From NCBI GenBank assembly GCA_050246015.1, contig JBFWWU010000003.1, positions 230,142 to 294,141 of the forward strand: a stretch of DNA of 64,000 nt. The letters run 5' to 3'. Every line of letters begins with the position of its first letter. Positions within the stretch are counted from its first letter, which is position 1. Below, piece after piece: positions 46,856 to 54,486 of this stretch. Under the pieces are notes generated by a model. That model made no database searches and had not been told where the DNA came from. It saw nothing but the letters and a program-made list of their open reading frames with translations. A program made the position numbers and the translations under genes. This stretch comes from JTS-AC122 sp050246015 (GTDB taxonomy: Bacteria; Planctomycetota; Phycisphaerae; Phycisphaerales; UBA1924).

Positions 46856-46874
46856 CCCCCGCCACAAGCGGGGG
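46856..46874 (+). terminator. hairpin after gspD, possible transcription terminator
   Basis: CCCCCGC / GCGGGGG with a 5-base loop, 11 bp after the gspD stop. The stem is very stable but no U-run follows, so intrinsic termination is uncertain. Confidence 0.45.
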
Positions 46875-47064
46875 TGTCCCGAGAAGCGTGTTATCGGCCG
46901 CAAGAACTCTGCGGCTAACTGCGTGTCCGTCCGCCCGAGATCCTGTACACTGGGTCCATCCCCATGCGGCGCCGGTTGCCGCGCGCTCGCCCCTTCGTCT
47001 TGGCTCGTCCTTCTGGTCGGTCCGGGTCGGCGAGTCCGTTTCACCATTTCGATGAGGAGCCCTT

Positions 47065-50000
47065 ATGTTCCATCGCTCACACCACGAGCCGCGAACCCTC
47101 GCCGTCGCGGCGATTCTGGCCGTCACCGGATCCGCTTCCGCCGCACACGCTCAATCAATCTATTCCTGGGTAGGTGGTTCAGGCATCAACTGGAACACCG
47201 CCGCCAACTGGTTCAACCAATCCTCCGGCGGCGTCAACGGATTCCCCACCATCATCGACACCGCGATCTTCTCCACCAGCGCCTCCGTCTCCGGCGGCGC
47301 CGCGGGCGCCATCACCGTCGATCCCACGATCCTCGTCACACTCGGCACCGGAAATTCTGCGACCACCACCATCGCCGGAATGGTCTCAAACGACGGCACC
47401 ATCACCTTCATCCCCGATTCCTCCAACCACGTTGCCGGCAGCATCGACCAGCGTTTGTTCATCACCGCGGGATCCTCGGCGACCCTTCAGGGCGCCGGCA
47501 CCCTCGCCTTCAACGGCTCCGAAACCGGCGTCGAGGGAGAAGGCCCCGCCTCCACCCTGAGCAACCTCCTCGGACACACCATCGCCGGACCCGGAACCAT
47601 CGAAGACATCTCCGTCTCCAACCTCGGCTCAATCACCTCCGCGTCCGGGATCCTCCTGGTCACCAACTCCCTCCTCGCCAGCGCCGATATGGGCGGGATC
47701 AGCATCGATACGCTCGGCACGCTCCGACTCGAAAGCGGCGCCGAAGTCCGCGGGGCTATTTCCGGAAACGCCGGCGCCCTCTATTCCACCGGCGGCGCCG
47801 CCACCCTCCGAGACGTCAGCATCGCCGGTTCGCTTTCCTGTGGGTTCGGGAGTTTCACCTCCATCACCCTCGCCGGCGTCATCGTGAACAACGCCTTGAT
47901 CACGTTCATCGCCGACAACTCCAACCACGCCCCGGGAATCATCGATCAGCGCTTCTTCATTCCAGCCGGTTCTTCGGCGTCCTTCCAGGGCGCCGGCACC
48001 CTCGCCTTCAACGGCTCCGAGACCGGCATCGAGGGAGAAGGCCCCACCTCCACGCTGAGCAACCTCCTCGGACACACCATCGCCGGACCCGGAACCATCG
48101 AAGACATCTCCGTCTCCAACCACGGCTCAATCACATCAACCTCCGGCATCCTCCAACTCACGAGCGCACTCCTCGCCAGCGCCGATATGGGAACCATCAG
48201 CGTCGTCACGCCGGGTTCCCTCCGACTCGAAAACGGCGCCGAGGTCCGCGGGGCCATTTCCGGTAGCGCCGGCGCCCTCTACTCCACCGGCGGCGCCGCC
48301 ACCCTCCGAGACGTCAGCATCGCCGGTTCGCTCACCTGCGGGCTCGGGAACTCCAGTTCCATCTCCCTCGCGGGCTCCATCGCGAACAACGCCGTTTTGA
48401 CGTTCATCCCCGACACTTCCAATCACGTCGTCGGCAGCGTCGATCAGCGATGGTTCATTCCCGCCGATACCTCCGCGTCGATCGGCGGCGGCGGGTCCAT
48501 CGTGCTCAGCGGCTCCGAGACGGGGTTTCAAGGCCAGGGCCCCACGTCCGTTCTCACCCACGCGGGTTCACACTCCATCAGCGGCGCAGGAACCTTCCAG
48601 CAACTCTCCATTGAAAACAATGGCACCATCAGCGCTGTTGCCGGCCCCATCGTCTTTGATCAATCCACCCTCTCCGGTAACGGCGTCATCGCCATCGCCC
48701 CCGATGGAATCGTCCGCTTCGAGAACAATACCGACGTCAGCGGCCTCGCCATCCTCGGCTCCGGCGGCGCCCTTGACTGCAAGACCGGCACCGCACGCAT
48801 GCACGACCTCACGTTCGCCGGCTCGCTCACGCTCGGCGGCGGAACGTCTTCCTCCGTCATCCTCGCCGGCCTTCTCACCAACAACGCAGCCGCGTCGTTC
48901 GTGATCGACACCTCCAACAACATTGCGGGGAGCGTCGATCAGCGCCTCTTCATCCCCGCCGATTCCTCCGCCTCCATCGCCGGCTCCGGCTTCATCATCT
49001 TCAACGGCTCGCTCGAGACTGGTATCGAGGGCGCCGGCGTCACCTCCTCGCTCTCCAACCTCGATGGTCACACCATCACCGGGTCCGGCACCCTGCGCCT
49101 CCTCAGTGTCACCAACCTCGGAACCATCGAGTCCGACAACGGCGCCACCCAGATCGATGCCGCCGCGATCGACAACCTCAACGGCCTCATCCGCATCACT
49201 GATGATGGTCTGCTCCGTCTCGAAAACACCGCCTCCATCATCGGCGGCGTCATCGACGCCGCCTCCGGTGCCGCCATCGACTCCGACTCCCGCTCCGCCT
49301 TGCTCCGCGACCTGGCCATCCAGGGGGTACTCACCATCGGCAACGGCACGGCCAGTTCCCTTGACATCGCCGGTGTCATCACCAACAACGCCCTCGCCAC
49401 CTTCCTCCTCGACACCTCAAACCACATCGCCTCCGAGATCGACACCCGCCTCCATGTACCCGCCGACTCCTCCGCCGCCATCGCCGGCACCGGTCGGCTT
49501 GTCCTCAACGGCATCGAGACCGGCATCGAGGGCGATGGCCCGTCCTCAATCCTCGATCACCTCGGCGCTCACACCATCGCCGGCTCCGGCCTCGTCCGAT
49601 CCCTCACGCTCAACAATCACGCCACCATCTCACCGGGTTCTCCCGTCGGCTCACTCCAGTTCACCACCGCCGCCGTCAACTGGCATCCCGATGGCCGCCT
49701 CCTCATCAACATGACCGGCACCGGCACCGCTGATTACGGACGCATCACCGGCACCGGCGCCCACGTCCTGGGCGGCACGCTCGAAGCCGCCCCTTCCGCC
49801 GGCTACGTCCCTGCTCTGGGAGACTCCTTCACCATCATCACCGGCTCAGCCGTCTCCGGACAGTTCGACCAGATCGTCTCCCCCCCCTTCGGCGTCTCGT
49901 ACCTCCGCTGGGGCGTCCAGGTCACCCCGACGACCGCCGTCCTCCGCGTCGTCTGCAACTCCGATACCGACAACAACGGCACCGTCAATAGCCAGGACTT

Positions 50001-50118
50001 CTTCGATTTCATCGCCGCCTTCTTCACCGGCGGCCCCGTCGCCGACTTCAACCGCGACGGCATCGTCAACTCCCAGGACTTCTTCGACTTCCTCGCCCTC
50101 TTCTTCGCCGGGTGCTAG
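47065..50118 (+). CDS. exported 5-repeat protein with C-terminal Gly-Cys dockerin
   Basis: The 1017-residue protein begins with a signal peptide (TLAVAAILAVTGSASAAHA), then GGSGINWNTAANWFNQSSG, as in beta-helix-type autotransporter-like surface proteins. Five tandem repeats of ~166 residues follow, each with a TFIxDxSNHxxGxIDQR core, SETGIEGxG and GHTIAGPGTI. The composition (Ser, Thr, Gly, Asn, Ile) and short hydrophobic strands suggest a right-handed beta-helix. It ends with two calcium-binding-like loops (DTDNNGTVNSQDFF and DFNRDGIVNSQDFF) and the terminal residues AGC. The same ending occurs in two other proteins here. It lies right after the type II secretion locus, so it may be its substrate. 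GAGGAG precedes the ATG at 47065. Confidence 0.82.
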   Translation: MFHRSHHEPRTLAVAAILAVTGSASAAHAQSIYSWVGGSGINWNTAANWFNQSSGGVNGFPTIIDTAIFSTSASVSGGAAGAITVDPTILVTLGTGNSATTTIAGMVSNDGTITFIPDSSNHVAGSIDQRLFITAGSSATLQGAGTLAFNGSETGVEGEGPASTLSNLLGHTIAGPGTIEDISVSNLGSITSASGILLVTNSLLASADMGGISIDTLGTLRLESGAEVRGAISGNAGALYSTGGAATLRDVSIAGSLSCGFGSFTSITLAGVIVNNALITFIADNSNHAPGIIDQRFFIPAGSSASFQGAGTLAFNGSETGIEGEGPTSTLSNLLGHTIAGPGTIEDISVSNHGSITSTSGILQLTSALLASADMGTISVVTPGSLRLENGAEVRGAISGSAGALYSTGGAATLRDVSIAGSLTCGLGNSSSISLAGSIANNAVLTFIPDTSNHVVGSVDQRWFIPADTSASIGGGGSIVLSGSETGFQGQGPTSVLTHAGSHSISGAGTFQQLSIENNGTISAVAGPIVFDQSTLSGNGVIAIAPDGIVRFENNTDVSGLAILGSGGALDCKTGTARMHDLTFAGSLTLGGGTSSSVILAGLLTNNAAASFVIDTSNNIAGSVDQRLFIPADSSASIAGSGFIIFNGSLETGIEGAGVTSSLSNLDGHTITGSGTLRLLSVTNLGTIESDNGATQIDAAAIDNLNGLIRITDDGLLRLENTASIIGGVIDAASGAAIDSDSRSALLRDLAIQGVLTIGNGTASSLDIAGVITNNALATFLLDTSNHIASEIDTRLHVPADSSAAIAGTGRLVLNGIETGIEGDGPSSILDHLGAHTIAGSGLVRSLTLNNHATISPGSPVGSLQFTTAAVNWHPDGRLLINMTGTGTADYGRITGTGAHVLGGTLEAAPSAGYVPALGDSFTIITGSAVSGQFDQIVSPPFGVSYLRWGVQVTPTTAVLRVVCNSDTDNNGTVNSQDFFDFIAAFFTGGPVADFNRDGIVNSQDFFDFLALFFAGC
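47381..49620 (+). repeat. five tandem ~498-bp repeats within the exported protein gene
   Basis: Units begin near 47381, 47880, 48378, 48872 and 49377. The first two are almost identical in DNA over about 130 bp (from 47491 and 47989, offset 498 bp), which points to recent duplication, while later units are more diverged. Confidence 0.75.
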
Positions 50119-50181
50119 CCTTGCCTCGTGGCGCGCGCCATGAATCAGCGGCCCCTGGCGCCACGATACCCGAGGTGCCCC

Positions 50182-50664
50182 ATGTCGATCCCGCTCCCGC
50201 GTCTACTCTTCCCGATCGCCCTGGCCGCCGGCGCCCTGCTGGTCGCTTGCGCCGACAAGCCCGCCTCCTCGCACAACGCCGACGCTCCCGCGCCGCAGCC
50301 CGCGACAAGATCTCCCCGCGCCACCACACCCACCTCCTCGCCCGCGCCCGCCCCCGAATCAGCCGCCGACGAACCCGTCTCCCGCGGCGAGATCACCGTC
50401 CAGTTCGGCATCATGCCCGGTGACTACGACGACCCCGACCCCGGCGTCCTCGTCGGCTCCGTCACACCCGGCACCTCCGCCGACGACGCCGGCATCAAGG
50501 AAGGCGACCGCCTCATGACCTGGAACGCCAAGCCCATCGCCGACATCCGCCAGTGGATGGGCTACATGATGCACGCCAAGCCCGGCGACGTCGTCGACGT
50601 CGGCGTCAAACGCGACGGCAACATCGTCCCCATCAAGGTCACACTCAAGGCCCGACAGGACTGA
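50182..50664 (+). CDS. PDZ-domain lipoprotein
   Basis: The 160-residue protein has a lipoprotein signal peptide with Cys23 in LLVAC and a Ser/Pro/Ala-rich tether. A PDZ domain follows (VGSVTPGTSADDAGIKEGD, LMTWNAKPIADIRQWMGYM, VDVGVKRDGN), of the kind found in DegP and related proteases. There is no protease domain, so it is probably an accessory or binding protein. GAGGTG ten bases upstream supports ATG 50182. It follows the exported repeat protein by 63 bp. Confidence 0.8.
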   Translation: MSIPLPRLLFPIALAAGALLVACADKPASSHNADAPAPQPATRSPRATTPTSSPAPAPESAADEPVSRGEITVQFGIMPGDYDDPDPGVLVGSVTPGTSADDAGIKEGDRLMTWNAKPIADIRQWMGYMMHAKPGDVVDVGVKRDGNIVPIKVTLKARQD

Positions 50665-50708
50665 CGCCCCCCGCTCAGGCGCCGCCGATCGTGGCTCTTG
50701 CACACTCG

Positions 50709-50763
50709 GTGGCATCGATCGGCCCCAGGACACCGACCGCTCAAACGCAGCGATCGATGGCAC
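50709..50763. repeat. palindromic repeat, copy B
   Basis: GTGGCATCGATCG (50709-50721) and CGATCGATGGCAC (50751-50763) pair in 12 of 13 positions. Read on the minus strand, the unit matches the copy at 30631-30664 (GTGCCA.CGATCGC, TTTGAGCG.TCGGTG). It lies in the gap between the convergent PDZ lipoprotein and permease genes. Confidence 0.6.
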
Positions 50764-50803
50764 ACCTCACCTTCGGGGCCACCCGCACCGCCAGCCTTCC
50801 CGC

Positions 50804-51913
50804 TCACCCCCGCATCCCCAGCGGACCCCGCCGCAGCAGCAGCACAAACGCCGGCGCCCCGACAAACGCCATCACCACCCCCAGCGGCACCCGCCCCGTG
50901 CTCGGGCTCGCATCCCGGATCGCCGACACGATCGCGTCGCCACCCACCACCAGCGCCGCCCCCGCTAGCGCGCTGCCGATGATCCGCACTCGGTGCACCC
51001 CCCACCACCCGAGCCCGGCAAACGTCCCCGCCCTTCCCGGCTCCGCTTCACCCGAGTCTCTCCCGCTGCGCCGCCCGACCCGCGGCGACATCATCCTCAC
51101 CACATGCGGGCACACCAGCCCCACAAACCCCAGCGGCCCCGCCACCGTCACCGCCGCCGCCGTCAATACGCCCGACACCAACAGCAGCACCACCCGCAGC
51201 CGCCTCATCGGCACCCCCACGCTCATCGCCTCCTCCGAGTGCAGCGACGCCGCGTCCATCGCCGGGCCCAGCCCGATCCCCGCCCCGATCCCGCCCAGCG
51301 CCACACCCCCGGCGATCATCACCTGCACCCCCGTCGCTTCATCGCTCAACGCGCCGACCAGCACCCGCACGCTCCCGCCACCGCTCACGCCCGGCGCCAG
51401 GTGCTGCACCAGCATGATCCCGGCTCCGCACAGGATGCTGATCATCACCCCGATCAGCACCAGCCAGGTTGGATCCACCAGCCCGCGCCGTTGACTGAGC
51501 ACGAACACCACCCCGAGCGTCGCCATCGCCCCGACCAGCGCCGGCGCCGCTTCCCAGGTCGTCCCCAGTCCACCCCCCACCCCCACCCACCCCGCCGCGC
51601 CCGCTCCCAGCCACGCCGGTGCCGCCCGCGCGATCAGCACCGCCAACCCGGCCCCAGCCGACATTCCCATCAGGTCCGGCGACGCCAGCGGATTGCGCAT
51701 CAGCGATTGCAGCATGACCCCCGCCACCGCCAGACACGCCCCCACGCTCGCCCCCGCCCCCACGCGGACCGCCCGCAGCGACACCATCTGTGCCCGCGCT
51801 TCGTCGCTCGCGGACGGGTCAAGCCATGGCCCCACGCCGTACAACCGCGCCAGCCCCGCCGCCAGCAGCGCCGCTGTCAGTACTCCGAGCGTGATGCCGT
51901 CGCGCGCCCGCAT
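50804..51913 (-). CDS. FecCD-family iron-siderophore/cobalamin-type ABC permease
   Basis: The 369-residue membrane protein has 9-10 hydrophobic helices and the FecCD/BtuC hallmarks: LRAVRVGAGASVGACLAVAGVMLQSLMRNPLASPDLMGMSAGAG near the N-terminus (quoted here in parts: RVGAGASVGACLAV, GVMLQSLMRNPLASPD), and VAGPLGFVGLVCPHVVRM for the coupling region. Such permeases import ferric siderophores, heme or cobalamin together with a binding protein and an ATPase. Neither partner lies next to it, so it must work with components encoded elsewhere. A GTG at 51931 would add six residues. Confidence 0.82.
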   Translation of the reverse strand: MRARDGITLGVLTAALLAAGLARLYGVGPWLDPSASDEARAQMVSLRAVRVGAGASVGACLAVAGVMLQSLMRNPLASPDLMGMSAGAGLAVLIARAAPAWLGAGAAGWVGVGGGLGTTWEAAPALVGAMATLGVVFVLSQRRGLVDPTWLVLIGVMISILCGAGIMLVQHLAPGVSGGGSVRVLVGALSDEATGVQVMIAGGVALGGIGAGIGLGPAMDAASLHSEEAMSVGVPMRRLRVVLLLVSGVLTAAAVTVAGPLGFVGLVCPHVVRMMSPRVGRRSGRDSGEAEPGRAGTFAGLGWWGVHRVRIIGSALAGAALVVGGDAIVSAIRDASPSTGRVPLGVVMAFVGAPAFVLLLRRGPLGMRG

Positions 51914-51970
51914 GTCCGAGCAATGTAGCACGCATCACGCCGGCCCCCCCGCCCCCGCCCGCACCCAAGG

Positions 51971-52008
51971 CACCGACGCCGGAGCCAAGCAGACCTCCGG
52001 CGTCGGTG
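51971..52008. other. strong hairpin between the permease and the broken DUF892 gene
   Basis: CACCGACGCCGGA / TCCGGCGTCGGTG form a perfect 13-bp stem with a 12-base loop. On the minus strand no U-run follows; on the plus strand a short TTT follows. It could slow or end transcription between the two leftward genes, or be another dispersed palindrome. Confidence 0.5.
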
Positions 52009-52062
52009 TTTCAAAGCCGATCTGCACGGCGTCCGTGGCACCCTGCCCCCACGTCCGCCCGG

Positions 52063-52568
52063 CTATTCCGTCCCGTGCGCCGCCAGCGCGTCCGCGTTGA
52101 CGATCCCCTCCGCGATCTGCGTCAACGTCGAGTCCGCCGCCTTCTCCTCATCCAGGGTCTGCCGCAGCAGGCTCTCGTCGCTCCCGCGCCCCAGAATCCG
52201 CGCGAACTCCACCAGACACCCGTAACTCCCGATCTCGTAGTGCTCCACCTTCTGGGCCGCCACGATGAAACCCGCGTCCAGAACCGCTTCCGACCCGTCG
52301 GCCTCAAGGATCTCCGCGCCTCATCGATCAGCCCCTTCATCGCATGGCACACCACCCCCGCGCTGCGCTTGTTCAACTCCTCCAGGATCTGTTCCAGTCG
52401 CGAGACGTGCTCCTTCGTCTCCTCCAAGTGGCTATTGAACGCCTCCTTCAGTTCCGGATGCTTCGCGCCCTTGGCCAACTTCGGTAACGCCTTGACCAGT
52501 TGCTTCTCGGCGTTGTACATGTCCTTCAGTGAATGGACATACAGGTCTTCCATCGTGTTGAACTTCAT
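52063..52568 (-). pseudogene. DUF892/YciF-type ferritin-like protein, frameshifted
   Basis: The N-terminal part matches DUF892: MEDLYVHSLKDMYNAEKQL, then PELKEAFNSHLEETKEHV and CHAMKGLIDEA (frame from ATG 52568, GGGAG upstream). At about 52313-52320 the frame breaks. Inserting one base restores REILEADGSEAVLDAGFIVA followed by AAQKVEHYEIGSYG, the conserved second half, ending at 52063. The two halves together give the normal ~168 residues. The gene is either genuinely inactivated by a 1-bp deletion or carries a base-calling error in a GC-rich spot. Intact members are ferritin-like four-helix proteins linked to stress. Confidence 0.72.
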
Positions 52569-52788
52569 TGATCATCGCTCCCGGGATCTGGTTGCTCGTG
52601 GTCGCCGCGCCACCGCGGCGGCTTGCACACAGGCTCCGCCTCAACTCGGTCGTTCGCTCCAGGCGTCGCCGCGCGTGCCCTTCCAGCATCCAATCCGCTC
52701 ATGAGTAGTTCGTGAGCCCCCGATGAATTCACCCTCAATCGCCCCGCCACGCCCACGTCTGCCTCTTCCGCGATCTGGCGTTGTACAG

Positions 52789-53979
52789 TCAACACCCGCC
52801 AAAGAAACACACCAGGAAATCAAAGAAATCCTGCGAGTCCGTGAACCCCGAATGATTGAAATCCGCGCTCCCCAAAAAAAACGCGGTGATAAAGTCGAAA
52901 AAATCCTGGCTGTTCAGCCCCCCGGAGCCGTTCACGTCGCACGGGCACGCTACGCCTCCCTCGACCACCAGTCGGCACGGAAAGTCGTGGCAGATCGCCC
53001 GCGTCGGCGGGTCGCCGATCGTCAACCCCCAGTTCGCCAGCAAGCCCGTATTGAAAATGTCCAGGTAACTTGTCGAACTTGGATCCCCGTCATATCCATC
53101 GTCCACCCGGTTCGGCCACCCCCCCGACCCGATGACCCCGTCCGCCCACCACATCTCCATCGTGTTCGTCTCACCCACCCGCCACAGCGATTCCGGGCTC
53201 GGATACCCCGGCGCTACAAAGTCGCCCCCCGCGTACATGCTCCCCACGCCCGCCACGTTCCCCTCGGCCCAGTCCAGCATGACGTACCCCGTGCGCGGGA
53301 TCATGATCGGTGGGTTCAGCATCGACACGTCCAACACCTCCCCGAAGTACCCCACGTAGTTCACCGGCGTCATGTACGTCAAGTCAAACCCCCCCAACTC
53401 CTCCGCGCGGTCGCTCGAAAAGAACCGAACCCGCAGCGTGTCAACCCGCGGCACCGGCGCCGAGCCACCCGGCGGCGGGTCCGTGTTCCGATTCGACGGC
53501 ACCAGCGATACCGACATCAGCCTCGCCGCGCCCCCGCCCGCGCCCCCCGGCCACGACGCCGCGTCCGCTTCGTACCCGTTCCACACGATGTCCGTCGGAA
53601 TCAGGTACCCCAGATCCTGGTTCAGCGGCGCGCGGTTCGTCAGTCGCTCCGCCATCGGCAACACGATCGCGTCCGTCGATGGATTGCTCCCGTCGTACGA
53701 CCCCGCCGCCTCATAAGACACGTTCAGCCCCGCGGCCGATCCCGGATTCAGGTAGTTGTCGAAGACGACGATCCCCCCGCGATTCGTCAATCCCCTCCGG
53801 GCCGCGCTCCCCGCCACCAACTGACTTCCTCTGGCGTTCCGCACGTGCAACAACTTCAGGGCCGCCGAATCCGGCGATGAACCGCTCTCGTCACTCGCCC
53901 GCGCGACCCCAGGCCCTCCGGCCGCCAGCATGACCGCCCACAGTCCAGCGACACCGATTCCACCAGCCCGGGAACACAT
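52789..53979 (-). CDS. exported protein with C-terminal Gly-Cys dockerin
   Basis: The 396-residue protein starts with a signal peptide (GIGVAGLWAVMLAAGGPGVARA). The main part is beta-rich (GYVMLDWAEGNVAGVGSMY) and not related to any family I recognise. The end holds two dockerin-like loops: a degenerate first (DVNGSGGLNSQDFF) and DFNHSGFTDSQDFF, then FGGC as the final residues. This matches the other two Gly-Cys dockerin proteins. In the loops several calcium-ligand positions (Asp) are replaced by Ser, so calcium binding may be weak. It is encoded leftward, upstream of the broken DUF892 gene. Confidence 0.8.
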   Translation of the reverse strand: MCSRAGGIGVAGLWAVMLAAGGPGVARASDESGSSPDSAALKLLHVRNARGSQLVAGSAARRGLTNRGGIVVFDNYLNPGSAAGLNVSYEAAGSYDGSNPSTDAIVLPMAERLTNRAPLNQDLGYLIPTDIVWNGYEADAASWPGGAGGGAARLMSVSLVPSNRNTDPPPGGSAPVPRVDTLRVRFFSSDRAEELGGFDLTYMTPVNYVGYFGEVLDVSMLNPPIMIPRTGYVMLDWAEGNVAGVGSMYAGGDFVAPGYPSPESLWRVGETNTMEMWWADGVIGSGGWPNRVDDGYDGDPSSTSYLDIFNTGLLANWGLTIGDPPTRAICHDFPCRLVVEGGVACPCDVNGSGGLNSQDFFDFITAFFLGSADFNHSGFTDSQDFFDFLVCFFGGC

Positions 53980-54486
53980 GCGAGGCTCCCTCCAATCAAG
54001 TCAGTCTAAGCGATTCCGCCCGACCGGTTCGGAAGACATTTGCAGACAATAATATCCGAATACGCCTAACTGACATACCCGCCTATCCACAGCCGAGACA
54101 GCATGTCAAACAAGGTGAACACCACCGCGAAAACACGGGGTGATCTTCTGGAATGTTCCCATGAGCACCTCCATTCTGGCCCGCTGTGGCACAGCAAGCC
54201 TGATTCCGCTAAATGAGCCAATGGCACGCCCATTGATGACGATAATGAGTCCGAATGGATGCGATGCGCTCGCCGTGGCACGGCGACCGCTAGCATGCGA
54301 CCGTCAACGAATGCCTATTGCGCAACTTTCGCCCGAAATGGGGCACGCCAAACTCAAACGCGACGTATCTCAACCAAGACGGACAGAGGAGGCGGAGGGG
54401 TGGGCGGAGGGGGGGACGGGGGGGTGGGAACATCGGGGTTCGGCCCGCGCGAAGTGTGTTCGGGCCGGCACTCGTAGGAGACTGAC
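53980..54486. other. AT-richer divergent intergenic region upstream of clpC
   Basis: About 500 bp with lower GC than the neighbours. It contains palindromes centred on TGGCAC (GCTGTGGCACAGC at 54183-54195; CGCCGTGGCACGGCG at 54271-54285), a third TGGCAC at 54222, and a G-tract at ~54395-54427. It must hold the clpC promoter. No CIRCE or CtsR-type site was found. Confidence 0.45.

Noticed and set aside
54220..54237. Sigma-54-like -24/-12 site (TGGCAC...TTGAT) before clpC
   Set aside because: The essential GC at -12 is GA here and the distance to the start is large; TGGCAC is better explained by the palindrome family.
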